NCBI GenBank assembly: GCA_016218105.1
Contig: JACRET010000005.1
Span: 1 to 64,000 of the forward strand
Direction of reading: 5' to 3'
Length of the DNA stretch: 64,000 nt
DNA from: Deltaproteobacteria bacterium
GTDB lineage: Bacteria; Desulfobacterota; GWC2-55-46
A program made the translations under genes and the position numbers. This document shows, one piece after another, positions 18,335 through 26,807 of this stretch (position 1 is its first letter; every line of letters starts with the position of its first letter). The notes below the pieces were generated by a model, which was not told where the DNA came from, searched no databases, and was given only the letters and a program-made list of their open reading frames with translations.

Positions 18335-18975
18335 GGTTTAAGAAATACCTTTTCATATCTTTATCTCTCATCCTCCTGGGCTGCGCGGGGATAAAACCCA
18401 CGCCGGTAAGCCCGCCTGAGATCAAAAAACATATAACCCCTGTTTCACTGCGGGCAGAGGCCAAAGTCGAGCTCAGGGGCCTTTTAACCTTAAGCGGAAG
18501 GGCTGCCATAACAGCCAAAAACCCTGACCAGTTCAGGATAGAGGTCACCGGGCCTTTCAATCAGATGATCGCCCTCTTTGTAAGCGACGGCAAAACACTC
18601 TATTCCTATTCAGGCGATGAGGTCCGGATACACGACTGGGATGACCCGCTTCTGCCGTATTCTTTTAAATCCAGGGAAATAGTCTCCTGTCTCCTGGGGG
18701 CCGGGGAGACTACGGAAAATGCGCAGTCCCCTGAAGATATTTTAATATCCAGAGACGGGCAGGGCCGCCTCAAATCGTTGTCGAGGGCCGCGGACGGGAA
18801 AAAGGCTTTTAGGGTGGAGCTTTCGGATTACAGGGATGTAGGAGGGGCGGAGATACCTTTCAATATCGACATTGAGGACGGCAAAAAGCGCCTCGTCATA
18901 AAATACTCGTCCGTTGTGATAGATACGGACTTAGACCCGGACTCGTTCAATATCGGGCTTTTGACCGAGCGCTAA
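18331..18975 (+). CDS. LolA/LolB-like outer-membrane lipoprotein
   Basis: A 214-residue lipoprotein with signal peptide and lipobox LLGC (Cys at residue 18). The body has the strand-rich pattern of LolA/LolB-like and DUF4292 proteins: VSLRAEAKVELRG, GRAAITAKNPDQFRIEV, a central ALFVSDGKTLYSY strand, and a closing ITK-like VVIDTDLDPDSFNIG. By family it may insert or hold lipoproteins at the outer membrane. The GTG start overlaps the upstream TPR stop. Identity as true LolB is not certain, so no symbol is given. Confidence 0.8.
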   Translation: MRFKKYLFISLSLILLGCAGIKPTPVSPPEIKKHITPVSLRAEAKVELRGLLTLSGRAAITAKNPDQFRIEVTGPFNQMIALFVSDGKTLYSYSGDEVRIHDWDDPLLPYSFKSREIVSCLLGAGETTENAQSPEDILISRDGQGRLKSLSRAADGKKAFRVELSDYRDVGGAEIPFNIDIEDGKKRLVIKYSSVVIDTDLDPDSFNIGLLTER

Positions 18976-19001
18976 TTTAATTTGATGTTTAATCAAAGAA
19001 G

Positions 19002-19030
19002 TTGACTTATTCTATTTGATTGTGTTATAA
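19002..19030 (+). promoter_or_regulatory. Sigma-70-type promoter for carD
   Basis: TTGACT (19002-19007) and TTATAA (19025-19030) are separated by exactly 17 bp, about 35 bp upstream of the carD start codon, in the 89-bp gap after the LolB-like gene. The boxes match consensus at 5/6 and 4/6 positions. Confidence 0.65.
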
Positions 19031-19064
19031 AGGATTGTACCTTCCCCTTTAAATAAGGAACCTC

Positions 19065-19571
19065 ATGTCAAAAGCCACTATCCAAGATTTCAAGACAGGC
19101 GAACTAGCGGTCTATCCTGCCCACGGCGTAGGAATGATCATGGGAGTGGAGTGCAGGGATGTATCCGGCATCAATAAACACTTCTACATTTTAAAGATCC
19201 TCGATACCGAAGCTACCATCATGGTTCCCATCGAGACGGCCTCAACGGTTGGTTTAAGAAAGATCGTCAAAAAATCTCTCGTGCCGAAGATCTACGAGAT
19301 ATTGAAGGACAGGAAGGAAGTCATCCTCGACAACCAAACCTGGAACAGGCGTTATCGCGATTATACGGATAAGATAAAGAGCGGCTGCGTAATGGAGGTC
19401 GCCAAGGTCTTACGCGACCTGTATCTCCTTAAAATCGACAAGGAGCTTTCCTTCGGAGAGAGAAGGATGCTAGATACCGCAAAAAATCTTCTTGTAAAAG
19501 AGCTCTCTATCGCCAAAAACATCAAAGAAGAAAAAGTGGAAGAGGAACTGCTGCGCATAATGCAAAAATAA
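19065..19571 (+). CDS. CarD-family transcriptional regulator
   Basis: A 168-residue CarD/CdnL protein. The N-terminal RNA-polymerase-interaction domain is clear (GELAVYPAHGVGMIMGVE, then the Tudor-like IMVPIETASTVGLRKI), and the C-terminal helical DNA-binding domain includes WNRRYRDYTDKIKSG and LSFGERRMLDTAKNLLVKEL. Such proteins bind the RNA polymerase beta subunit and stabilise open promoter complexes. A good promoter and AAGGAA ribosome site precede it. It heads the run of PIN/TRAM protein, ispD, ispF, gltX and cysS. Confidence 0.95.
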   Translation: MSKATIQDFKTGELAVYPAHGVGMIMGVECRDVSGINKHFYILKILDTEATIMVPIETASTVGLRKIVKKSLVPKIYEILKDRKEVILDNQTWNRRYRDYTDKIKSGCVMEVAKVLRDLYLLKIDKELSFGERRMLDTAKNLLVKELSIAKNIKEEKVEEELLRIMQK

Positions 19572-19583
19572 GGGGTTCTTTGG

Positions 19584-20624
19584 GTGTTTATATTAATGCG
19601 CTCCCTGCTTGTACTCTTTGCTTCGGCAAGCGGGTATTTAATAATACTCCAGATAGTCGGGGGCCAGTTAGCTTATATAGGTCTGATCAGCGGGCTCCTG
19701 ATAGCCGTACTCGCGCTCATCTTCGAAGATAGAGTCAAAAAAACGCCTCTAAGGATAGTCCTGGGGGGCGCCATAGGCCTTATAATCGGCCTTATCGTGG
19801 CAAACCTCCTCACCTATCCTCTCATGCTCAACAATCAAAACATCTACCTCGAACTTTCATCGTACCTGCTCGCCAACTGCGTAATAGGATACCTGGGTTT
19901 GAGCATCGGCATGAAAAAAGGCGACGAGTTCAACGGCTCCGGGATACTCAATCATTTCAAGGAGAACCACACTGCCGCGTCGCCTGAGAAGGCGTACCCT
20001 ACCCTCCCCTCAGGCCTTATCATCGACACGAGCGTTATAATAGACGGCAGGATAGCGGAGGTCTGCGACACAGGTTTCCTCGAAGGCAAGCTTGTCGTGC
20101 CGCAGTTTGTGCTCCAGGAGCTTCAGTACATAGCCGACTCTCCTGACCCCATAAAAAGGGCCAGGGGAAAACGCGGACTGGATGTCCTCAAGCAGATACA
20201 ATCCAACAAAAAGGTCGAGGTCTCGATAACAGACCGTGACTTCCCCGACATAAAAGAGGTCGACAGCAAACTGGTCGCGCTCGCGAAAGAGACGAGCGCA
20301 AAGGTTCTGACCAATGACGCGAACCTCCATAAGGTGGCGGAGCTAAGGGGCGTGCCTGTCCTCAATATCAACAAGCTCGCGACAGCCATGAAGCCGGTCG
20401 TGCTCCCCGGCGAGATAATGAACATACTCGTGCTTAAGGAAGGCAAGGAACATAATCAGGGTGTCGGGTATCTCGAGGACGGCACAATGGTCGTTATAGA
20501 CAATGCAAGGGAATATCTGGGGAAGATGATCGACGTATCGATTACCAGCGTCCTTCAGACTACCGGAGGCAGGATGATATTCTCCAAAGTCAGGGATGAG
20601 TTCAAGAGGCACGTTTACCAGTAA
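19584..20624 (+). CDS. PIN/TRAM-domain membrane protein (YacL-like)
   Basis: A 346-residue protein of the YacL family. Four N-terminal membrane helices fill about residues 1-115. A PIN nuclease domain follows (about 140-260) with the acidic metal residues in IIDTSVIIDGRI, QELQYIAD and LTNDANL. A C-terminal TRAM domain (about 275-335, from LPGEIMNILVLKEG) should bind RNA. The GTG start has AGGGG upstream; an ATG four codons on is an alternative. It lies 12 bp after carD and before ispD, as Bacillus yacL lies before ispD. A membrane-tethered RNase role is inference. Confidence 0.9.
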   Translation: MFILMRSLLVLFASASGYLIILQIVGGQLAYIGLISGLLIAVLALIFEDRVKKTPLRIVLGGAIGLIIGLIVANLLTYPLMLNNQNIYLELSSYLLANCVIGYLGLSIGMKKGDEFNGSGILNHFKENHTAASPEKAYPTLPSGLIIDTSVIIDGRIAEVCDTGFLEGKLVVPQFVLQELQYIADSPDPIKRARGKRGLDVLKQIQSNKKVEVSITDRDFPDIKEVDSKLVALAKETSAKVLTNDANLHKVAELRGVPVLNINKLATAMKPVVLPGEIMNILVLKEGKEHNQGVGYLEDGTMVVIDNAREYLGKMIDVSITSVLQTTGGRMIFSKVRDEFKRHVYQ

Positions 20625-20760
20625 CCCCCTCCCTCCTCTCCCCCCCCGCTTTTTGGCCCGAGCATCAACCTGAGCCGCCCCTCAATCCTAAAAAACACTT
20701 TTCAAACAACCGGTTTTTTATTAAACTGTAACCTTCTCCTCAATCCACCCAAACTGTTTT

Positions 20761-20914
20761 AACAGGGTGCTGAAAAACCCTAAATTAGCACAGGCTGTTC
20801 AAAAAGCTCCGGATGCGAGGCGGCGAGAAGCGAGGAATGCGGCGTACTTTGCCTGTAACGCCGCAGGACGATTTGATGCCAACGAAGCAGATGGACTTTT
20901 TCAGCAGCCTGTTA
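20761..20914. mobile_element. MITE-like element, 154 bp, with inverted ends
   Basis: The left end AACAGGGTGCTGAAAAA and right end TTTTTCAGCAGCCTGTT are inverted repeats (one mismatch). The flanks TTTT and AAAT continue the palindrome. Inside are a second GGCTGTTCAAAAAG motif, a GGCGGCGAGAAGCGAGGAATG segment and GTAACGCCGCAGGACG. The same structure, same length, recurs at 34381-34535. The right end touches the ispD start codon. The 136 bp between the PIN/TRAM stop and the element hold nothing I can name. Confidence 0.7.
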
Positions 20915-20915
20915 A

Positions 20916-21617
20916 ATGAAAAAAATGCCTGTTTTAAAAACCGTCGCTATAATCCCTTCCGCCGGCCTCGGCAGACGCATGGGATCGCAGAAAAAGAACT
21001 ATCTCGATCTCCTGGCGAGGCCCATACTCGCGCATACGCTCGGAGCGTTCGAGAGATGCTCCTCTATAGATTCCGTCATAGTCGTCGTCACGCCTGGCGA
21101 CGAGGTCTTCTGCAGAAAAGATATAATTGAAAGATTCGGGTTAAGGAAAGCCGCCCGGGTGATCGCTGGAGGGGCGGAAAGGCAGGATTCGGTATATAAT
21201 GCGCTTGAATATACCGATGGCTTTGACCTCATCGCCGTGCATGACGGCGCAAGGCCCCTGGTCACTGTTGAGATAATAGAAGCGGTTATAAGGGCCGCAA
21301 CGGAGTCCGGCTCGGCTATCGCCGCCGTCCCGGTAAAGGACACAGTCAAATCCATTTCAGACGGATTTGTAGAGAAGACCATAGACAGGACAAGCCTTGT
21401 ATCGGTTCAGACGCCGCAGGTCTTTAGACGCGATATACTCCTGCAATCATTCGATCAGGCGCGGAGAGACAACTACAAAGGCACGGATGAGAGCTCTCTC
21501 GCTGAAAGGGCGGGCTTCAAGGTAAAGGCCGTCCCCGGCTCGTATGAGAATATAAAAATAACCACCCCTGAGGACATTATCATCGCCGAATCCATCCTCA
21601 GGAATAGAGCAGGATAA
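20916..21617 (+). CDS. ispD: 2-C-methyl-D-erythritol 4-phosphate cytidylyltransferase
   Basis: A 233-residue enzyme of the non-mevalonate isoprenoid pathway. It joins CTP and MEP to give CDP-ME. The nucleotide-binding signature IIPSAGLGRRMG and downstream K (QKK), then VAVHDGARPLV-like DLIAVHDGARPL, AVPVKDTVK, RTSLVSVQTPQVF and GTDESSLAE, match IspD. No Shine-Dalgarno sequence is seen before the ATG because a repeat element ends one base upstream; an ATG at 20925 is the alternative start. ispF follows, separated by another repeat. Confidence 0.94.
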   Translation: MKKMPVLKTVAIIPSAGLGRRMGSQKKNYLDLLARPILAHTLGAFERCSSIDSVIVVVTPGDEVFCRKDIIERFGLRKAARVIAGGAERQDSVYNALEYTDGFDLIAVHDGARPLVTVEIIEAVIRAATESGSAIAAVPVKDTVKSISDGFVEKTIDRTSLVSVQTPQVFRRDILLQSFDQARRDNYKGTDESSLAERAGFKVKAVPGSYENIKITTPEDIIIAESILRNRAG

Positions 21618-21676
21618 TTTCAAACAAACACCGCTGGCAATTGAACCGCAGAGCTGCGGAAGCGTATTTAAACCTG

Positions 21677-21940
21677 ACAGGTTGCTGAAAAACCCGGAAT
21701 TTATTGAAGCTCCCCGCGGAATTCGCGGAGAATCTTCGATATGTAAGGAAACAATTTCTATTCGCTCGCTTGACCCCGCAGAAGACTGCGGGGAATGCGC
21801 TCGCTATGCATATTCAGGCTGCTCAAAAAGATTCAGCTGCGAGGCGGCGAGAAGTGAGGAATGAGGCGTACTTTGTCTGTACGCCGCAGTGACGAGCGTC
21901 GAAGACAACAAAGCAGATGGACTTTTTTCAGCAGCCTGCT
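21677..21940. mobile_element. Nested repeat: TIR element carrying a two-hairpin element
   Basis: An outer element with ends GACAGGTTGCTGAAAAA and TTTTTTCAGCAGCCTGC matches the 154/155-bp elements at 20761 and 34381. Inserted within it at 21706-21816 is a full copy of the two-hairpin repeat (GAAGCTCCCCGCGG ... ATGCATATTC). The nesting shows the two families moved independently. It separates ispD from ispF by 347 bp without other content. Confidence 0.7.
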
Positions 21941-21964
21941 AACACCGGAATAAAGGAACATACT

Positions 21965-22444
21965 ATGCGTATAGGTTTTGGCTATGACGTACACAGGCTT
22001 GTAGAAGGCAGAAAATTGATTATCGGGGGCGTAGCGATACCCTTTGAGAAGGGGCTGCTCGGCCATTCTGACGCGGACGTGCTGCTTCACGCGGTGATAG
22101 ACGCCTTAATAGGAGCGGCCGCCCTGGGGGACATCGGCAGGCATTTCCCGCCCGATGATCCGGCCTATAAGGGCATATCGAGCATGGAGCTTCTCAAGCG
22201 GACAGCAACCCTGCTGCTCCGGAGCGGCTTTACGGTAGGCAACATAGATTCGACCATAGTCTGCGAGGCGCCGAGAATGGCCGTACACATACCGGAGATG
22301 ATAAAGAATATAGCAAGGGCGGTCAGCTGCGCCGAAGGCCGGATCAACATCAAGGCAAAGACCGAAGAGGGCCTGGGGTTTACGGGGAGAGGCGAAGGCA
22401 TATCCTCCTACGCTACTGCCCTCATAGAGGAGACCGTACGGTGA
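21965..22444 (+). CDS. ispF: 2-C-methyl-D-erythritol 2,4-cyclodiphosphate synthase
   Basis: A 159-residue enzyme that cyclises CDP-ME 2-phosphate in the MEP isoprenoid pathway. The zinc ligands D8 and H10 are in GYDVHRL, with [19 protein letters not shown], the [10 protein letters not shown] loop and [17 protein letters not shown] all present. AGGAAC sets the ATG at 21965; an in-frame start at 21917 begins inside the repeat. The stop overlaps the gltX GTG by 4 bp. Confidence 0.96.
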   Translation: MRIGFGYDVHRLVEGRKLIIGGVAIPFEKGLLGHSDADVLLHAVIDALIGAAALGDIGRHFPPDDPAYKGISSMELLKRTATLLLRSGFTVGNIDSTIVCEAPRMAVHIPEMIKNIARAVSCAEGRINIKAKTEEGLGFTGRGEGISSYATALIEETVR

Positions 22445-23820
22445 GGGTAAGGACGCGCTTCGCCCCAAGCCCGACGGGACACCTCCACATAGGGAATGCC
22501 CGTACAGCGCTCTTTAACTGGCTCTTCGCCAGACGCAGCAACGGAGATTTCATCTTGCGGATAGAGGACACCGACACAGAGCGGTCGTTGGCGGAGTTCG
22601 AACGGAGCCATCTTGCCGACCTTAAATGGCTCGGGCTTGCATGGAACGAAGGGCCTGATACAGGCGGCCCCAAAGGCCCTTACAGGCAGTCCGAAAGGCT
22701 CGATACATACCTGGAATACGCTCAAAGGCTCCTTACGGAGGGCCTAGCCTATAGATGCTACTGCACAAAGGAACGTCTTGAAGAAGTAAGGAAAAGACAG
22801 GTCGCCGCCGGCATGCCTCCGCGTTATGACGGCAGGTGCAGGGATATCAAATCCGGGAGCCCAGCCGGCGTTGAGCCGGTCTTGAGGTTCAAGGTCCCTG
22901 AGAGACAGATCGCGTTTACGGACGGCGTCCACGGAGACGTCATATTCGATTCCAGGTCCTTCGGGGACTTTGTCATCATAGGCTCTGACGGGGTAGCCTC
23001 GTATAACTTCGCCGTCGTAATCGACGACGCCATGATGGAGATATCCCATGTAATAAGGGGTGACGACCACATCTCTAATACGCCGAGGCAGATACTCCTC
23101 TTCGAATCACTGGGGTTTAAAACGCCGTCCTTCAGCCACCTCCCGCTCGTTCTTGGCGGGAACAGGGTACCGCTCAGCAAACGGGACTCAAGCTTCTCCG
23201 TCAGCGCCTTAAGGGCCGGAGGTTTTTTGCCATCCGCCATTATAAACACTATCGCCCGCCTCGGCTGGTCTCCTGGAGAGGGGCTTACGGGCCTGGATGA
23301 GCTGGCGGGGTCGTTCGGGATTGAAAAGCTCTCCAAAAGCCCGTCTGTCTTTGATATGGAGAGGCTCAGGTTTTATAATAAGACAGCTATAAGCGGCGCG
23401 GATGCCGGATATCTTTTAAATCTCATTGGGCTCCCGGCCGATAAGGAAGATATGACTGCGGCCGTAGAAGCCGTAAAAGATAACGCCTCGACGGTCGTTG
23501 AGCTTAAAGGGCTGCTCTCGCCCTTTATAGGTGATGTGCAATATCCGGAAGACGCCCTTCTGGTCTTGAACGAGCCTTACGCGAAAGAGGCCCTGAAAGC
23601 CTTCCGCGAAGAGGCGGAAAATCTCGACATGCTCGACGATAACGCATATAAAAAGATAATCGAGGGAGTAAAAAAGAAGACGAACGAATCCGGTAAAAGG
23701 CTTTTTCTGCCGATAAGGCTCGCCCTGACCGGGGAACGCCACGGGATCGAGCTTGTGAATGTCCTGAGATTGCTCGGCAAGGAAAAGGTGATCGAGAGGC
23801 TCAAGAGATTTCAGCCGTAA
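22441..23820 (+). CDS. gltX: Glutamyl-tRNA synthetase
   Basis: A 459-residue class I aminoacyl-tRNA synthetase that charges tRNA-Glu. The HIGH-type motif is [12 protein letters not shown] near residue 9, the KMSKS-type motif is PLSKRDSS near 242, and [23 protein letters not shown] is the characteristic middle segment. It begins with GTG overlapping the ispF stop, so the two are coupled. Length is normal. Whether it discriminates (tRNA-Glu only) or also charges tRNA-Gln cannot be told from the sequence. Confidence 0.96.
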   Translation: MRVRTRFAPSPTGHLHIGNARTALFNWLFARRSNGDFILRIEDTDTERSLAEFERSHLADLKWLGLAWNEGPDTGGPKGPYRQSERLDTYLEYAQRLLTEGLAYRCYCTKERLEEVRKRQVAAGMPPRYDGRCRDIKSGSPAGVEPVLRFKVPERQIAFTDGVHGDVIFDSRSFGDFVIIGSDGVASYNFAVVIDDAMMEISHVIRGDDHISNTPRQILLFESLGFKTPSFSHLPLVLGGNRVPLSKRDSSFSVSALRAGGFLPSAIINTIARLGWSPGEGLTGLDELAGSFGIEKLSKSPSVFDMERLRFYNKTAISGADAGYLLNLIGLPADKEDMTAAVEAVKDNASTVVELKGLLSPFIGDVQYPEDALLVLNEPYAKEALKAFREEAENLDMLDDNAYKKIIEGVKKKTNESGKRLFLPIRLALTGERHGIELVNVLRLLGKEKVIERLKRFQP

Positions 23821-23864
23821 AAGCCTCTTTCCAAAAGCGGCAGGCCGCGGGGGATATTCAATAT

Positions 23865-23963
23865 GTAGGGCCCACTCGAAGAACGGGCCTGGAACAACTC
23901 TGTATGTACGCCGCAATGACGGGCTTTGATGCCGACGAAGCAGATGGATTTTTTCACCAGCCT
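23865..23963. repeat. Partial repeat modules between gltX and cysS
   Basis: A GGGCCCA/CGGGCC hairpin module (about 23867-23890) is followed by TGTACGCCGCAATGACGGG and the right end of the TIR element (GCAGATGGATTTTTTCACCAGCC, to 23963). The left inverted end is missing. cysS starts 29 bp later. Confidence 0.65.
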
Positions 23964-23991
23964 TAAAATAAAAAAAACGGTGGTAAAAAAA

Positions 23992-25434
23992 ATGCCAATC
24001 AAAATCTACAATTCGCTGACAAGAAAAAAAGAGGACTTCGCGCCTGTTACGGAAGGCAAGGTTTTGATGTATGTCTGCGGGCCGACGGTATATGCCTTAA
24101 GCCACATAGGACACGCCAGGAGCGCGGTATCTTTCGACGTGATCTACAAATACCTCCGATACAAGGGTTTCGAGGTCAAATACGCGCGGAACTACACGGA
24201 TGTCGACGACAAGATAATACAGAAGGCCAATGAGGAAGGCGTCCCGTCCGAGGCCCTCGCCGAACGCTATATAAAGGCGTTTGATGAGGACATGGCGGCC
24301 TTAGGCGTGGAGCTCCCGACATTCAGGCCGAAGGCCACGGAGACCATAAAAAAGATAATAGAGGTGACAGAAACCCTCATAGAAAAAGGTTTCGCCTACG
24401 CCTTGAACGGTGACGTATATTACTCGGTGAGGCTTAAGAACGACTATGGCAAATTATCCGGCAAGAACATAGACGATCTTGAGTCAGGCGCGAGGGTCGA
24501 TGTCGATGAAAGGAAGAAAGACCCGCTGGATTTCGCGCTCTGGAAGTCGAGCAAGCCCGGCGAGCCCTCCTGGGATAGCCCCTGGGGCCCCGGCAGGCCC
24601 GGCTGGCATATCGAATGCTCCGCCATGTGCATGGAGTGGCTCGGCGAGACGATAGACATACACGGCGGCGGCAAGGACTTGATCTTCCCGCACCATGAGA
24701 ACGAAATAGCCCAGAGCGAGGCCGCTACCGGCAAGCTCCCGTATGTCAAATACTGGCTCCATAACGGGTTCGTAAACATCGAAAAAGAAAAGATGAGCAA
24801 GTCCATCGGCAATATCCTGAATATCAGGGACGTGCTCAAAGACCACACGAGCGAGGCCTTAAGGCTCTTCCTCTTATCCAGCCACTACAGGTCTCCCATC
24901 GATTACACGGCGGATTCGATAAAAGATGCCGAGGCCGCGGTTGAGCGGTTCTACAAGACCGTCCAGAGGATAGAGACGGAGTTTCCCGCATCGCTTGAGG
25001 TAGAGTACTGCCTCCACTGCATAGAGGACAGGCTTAACGAGATCACAGGCTCGATGGACGACGACTTCAACACAGCCGAGGTGGTCGGGGCCGTCTTCAA
25101 GGAGATAACACGGGCCAACCGCATCATGGACGAGGCAAAGGCCACGGGCAACACAAAAGGGGTTTGGGAAGACCTCTCCTACATACTCTCTCTATTCAAG
25201 GAAGCTGGAAAATTCCTGGGCCTCTTCACCCGCAGCCCGGAAGACTATTTCAGGGACAAAAACTCCCGCGCCGCGGTCCCGGCTGAGGAGATAGAACGCC
25301 TCATAAATGAACGGGAAGAGGCGAGGAAGAGGAAGGATTTCAAGGCCGCCGACTCTATCCGCATGGGTCTTCTTGAGAAAGGCATTATTCTTGAGGATTC
25401 GCCCAAAGGCACTGCCTGGAGCGTGAAGAAGTAG
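23992..25434 (+). CDS. cysS: Cysteinyl-tRNA synthetase
   Basis: A 480-residue class I synthetase charging tRNA-Cys. It has the zinc/substrate Cys in VCGPTVY (C29), the HIGH-type site SHIGHAR, NYTDVDDKI, HIECSAM, the HGGGKDLIFPHHENE zinc region and KMSKSIGN. The ATG at 23992 is the family start; a longer frame upstream is repeat DNA. The ribosome site is weak (GGTGG). It is the last gene of the carD-to-cysS run. Confidence 0.96.
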   Translation: MPIKIYNSLTRKKEDFAPVTEGKVLMYVCGPTVYALSHIGHARSAVSFDVIYKYLRYKGFEVKYARNYTDVDDKIIQKANEEGVPSEALAERYIKAFDEDMAALGVELPTFRPKATETIKKIIEVTETLIEKGFAYALNGDVYYSVRLKNDYGKLSGKNIDDLESGARVDVDERKKDPLDFALWKSSKPGEPSWDSPWGPGRPGWHIECSAMCMEWLGETIDIHGGGKDLIFPHHENEIAQSEAATGKLPYVKYWLHNGFVNIEKEKMSKSIGNILNIRDVLKDHTSEALRLFLLSSHYRSPIDYTADSIKDAEAAVERFYKTVQRIETEFPASLEVEYCLHCIEDRLNEITGSMDDDFNTAEVVGAVFKEITRANRIMDEAKATGNTKGVWEDLSYILSLFKEAGKFLGLFTRSPEDYFRDKNSRAAVPAEEIERLINEREEARKRKDFKAADSIRMGLLEKGIILEDSPKGTAWSVKK

Positions 25435-25465
25435 CACCTCCCTCTGTCTTGGCCATTCTCTTTCA

Positions 25466-25530
25466 ACATCCCCTCCCTTGACGGGAGGGGACTGAGGGGA
25501 GGGTGAAGGGCTCGTTCTCCGAACGGGCCG
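25466..25530. repeat. Palindromic intergenic modules after cysS
   Basis: The CCCCTCCCTTGACGGGAGGGG palindrome with its GACTGAGGGGAGGGTGA tail (25466-25505) is joined to a GGGCTCGTTC/GAACGGGCC hairpin (25508-25530). The same order occurs near 12888 and 38393-38480. Confidence 0.7.
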
Positions 25531-25611
25531 AGGGCAAGAAAAACCCCGCCGCACTTCCCCCGCCCCTTTTTTACCTTATAATTATATATGTCAAAAAAGG
25601 AGGAGGCGGAA

Positions 25612-25878
25612 ATGGAAAAACTGAAAGGGTTCAAGATATTCTTATCCGGTTTCGGGATAGCGGCTGGAATATTCCTTATATCAGGGGCAGGGAGGCCTGA
25701 CGACGCGGAGGTAAAAAGATATCAGATGACGGTTTTCGGGGAGACTGAGAGAGAAGGCCTTTTTGTGATCGACTCAAAGGCAGGAATTGTAAAGATAGCG
25801 CATTACAGAAACCACGAAGGGCTCCTTACTATAGATAATCTCGGGAAGGATTTCGAGGAATTCGCCGCTCTGCCCTGA
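25612..25878 (+). CDS. Small single-span membrane protein, hypothetical
   Basis: An 88-residue protein. One hydrophobic helix covers about residues 6-26 (IFLSGFGIAAGIFLIS), likely a signal anchor. The rest is a short soluble domain with two strand pairs (QMTVFGETEREGLFVID, GIVKIAHYRNHEGLLTID). The strong ribosome site AAAGGAGGAGG decides the ATG at 25612 over an ATG at 25588. No family is recognised. It is convergent with a PilZ gene. Confidence 0.65.
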   Translation: MEKLKGFKIFLSGFGIAAGIFLISGAGRPDDAEVKRYQMTVFGETEREGLFVIDSKAGIVKIAHYRNHEGLLTIDNLGKDFEEFAALP

Positions 25879-25894
25879 CGCGGCGCGGGCAGGC

Positions 25895-26269
25895 TTACCC
25901 CTTTGAGCCTACCCATTCCTCTATCTTATCCTTTATCTCGTCATCAAGGTCGATGAACTTGATGCCCATGCCGGGGTCCTGCTTGTGGGGCTCGTACTCC
26001 CTCATCCACACGACCGCGCACCTGCACTTCAGGTCGTAGTCGAGGAACGGGAGCCTGAACGTGATCTCGAACTCCTCGCCTACCTTGCGCGGGGTCACGG
26101 AGGCTATGAACATCCCGCCCCTGCTTACGGTCTTGGCATATCCGAAGAAGACCCCTTTTTTATCCTCCCCCTTTATCTTGAGGACGAGGAGCTGCTTTCT
26201 AAGGGTCTTTCTCCTGTCCGAGCGGAGGACTACAAATTCGGCCTCTTTTTCATCGCTACCATTTGCCAT
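25895..26269 (-). CDS. PilZ-domain protein
   Basis: A 124-residue protein consisting mostly of a PilZ domain, a c-di-GMP receptor fold. The binding signature is partly kept: RSDRRKTLR supplies the RxxxR motif and TVSRGGMFI corresponds to (D/N)xSxxG, with T in place of the acidic residue. It ends with the typical GMGIKFIDLD strand and a short helix. The start at 26269 overlaps the upstream nitroreductase stop by 14 bp; an earlier start at 26317 would overlap more. It is third in the ftsY-nitroreductase-pilZ set. Confidence 0.85.
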   Translation of the reverse strand: MANGSDEKEAEFVVLRSDRRKTLRKQLLVLKIKGEDKKGVFFGYAKTVSRGGMFIASVTPRKVGEEFEITFRLPFLDYDLKCRCAVVWMREYEPHKQDPGMGIKFIDLDDEIKDKIEEWVGSKG

Positions 26270-26786
26270 AATGTATGATCTCCCCGAGCGGTTTTCTGGC
26301 CTTGTTCTCTTTCGCAAGCTCTGCCGCGGGCCAGCCTAAGGCTATAAGCCCGACAATCTCTATATGGGCGGGTACGCCGAGTATCTCTTTAACGCGCTCC
26401 GCGTCGAGAGAGGCTATCCAGCAGGTGCCGAGCCCCTCGGCTGTCGCGGCCCCTATCATCTCGGTGACCGCTATGGTAACGTCTACCCAGGCGTAATTGA
26501 CCTTGTCGGTCTTTCTTATCCACGCCTCTTTGGGGTCGGCGCAGGCGGCTATGATAACAGGGGCGTTCCTGAACCCCTCTTTCGTGAGCGTCTGGTTCAG
26601 CTCCTCCCTGTCTTTCTTCTCTACCACTATAAAATGCCAGGGCTGGCGGTTGGCCGCGCTCTGCGCCCTGTTTATAGTCATAAGGAGCCTTGAGAGCACG
26701 TCAAGCCCGACGGGCTTGTCCAGAAACTCCCTTACGCTCCTTCTCCTGTCGTAAAGTTCGTAGAAGGTCTTAAGTTTTTCATCCAC
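26256..26786 (-). CDS. Nitroreductase-family FMN protein
   Basis: A 176-residue flavoprotein of the nitroreductase family. The FMN-binding RRRSVREFLDKP and AQSAANRQPWHFIVV segments, a middle VTEMIGAATAEGLGTCWIASLD and the C-terminal IALGWPAAE are all visible. Substrates of this broad family include quinones, nitro compounds and enoates; none can be chosen. The GTG start has GGAGG upstream and lies 21 bp after ftsY. Confidence 0.9.
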   Translation of the reverse strand: MDEKLKTFYELYDRRRSVREFLDKPVGLDVLSRLLMTINRAQSAANRQPWHFIVVEKKDREELNQTLTKEGFRNAPVIIAACADPKEAWIRKTDKVNYAWVDVTIAVTEMIGAATAEGLGTCWIASLDAERVKEILGVPAHIEIVGLIALGWPAAELAKENKARKPLGEIIHYGKW

Positions 26787-26807
26787 CAGGTCCGCCTCCG
26801 GGGTAGT

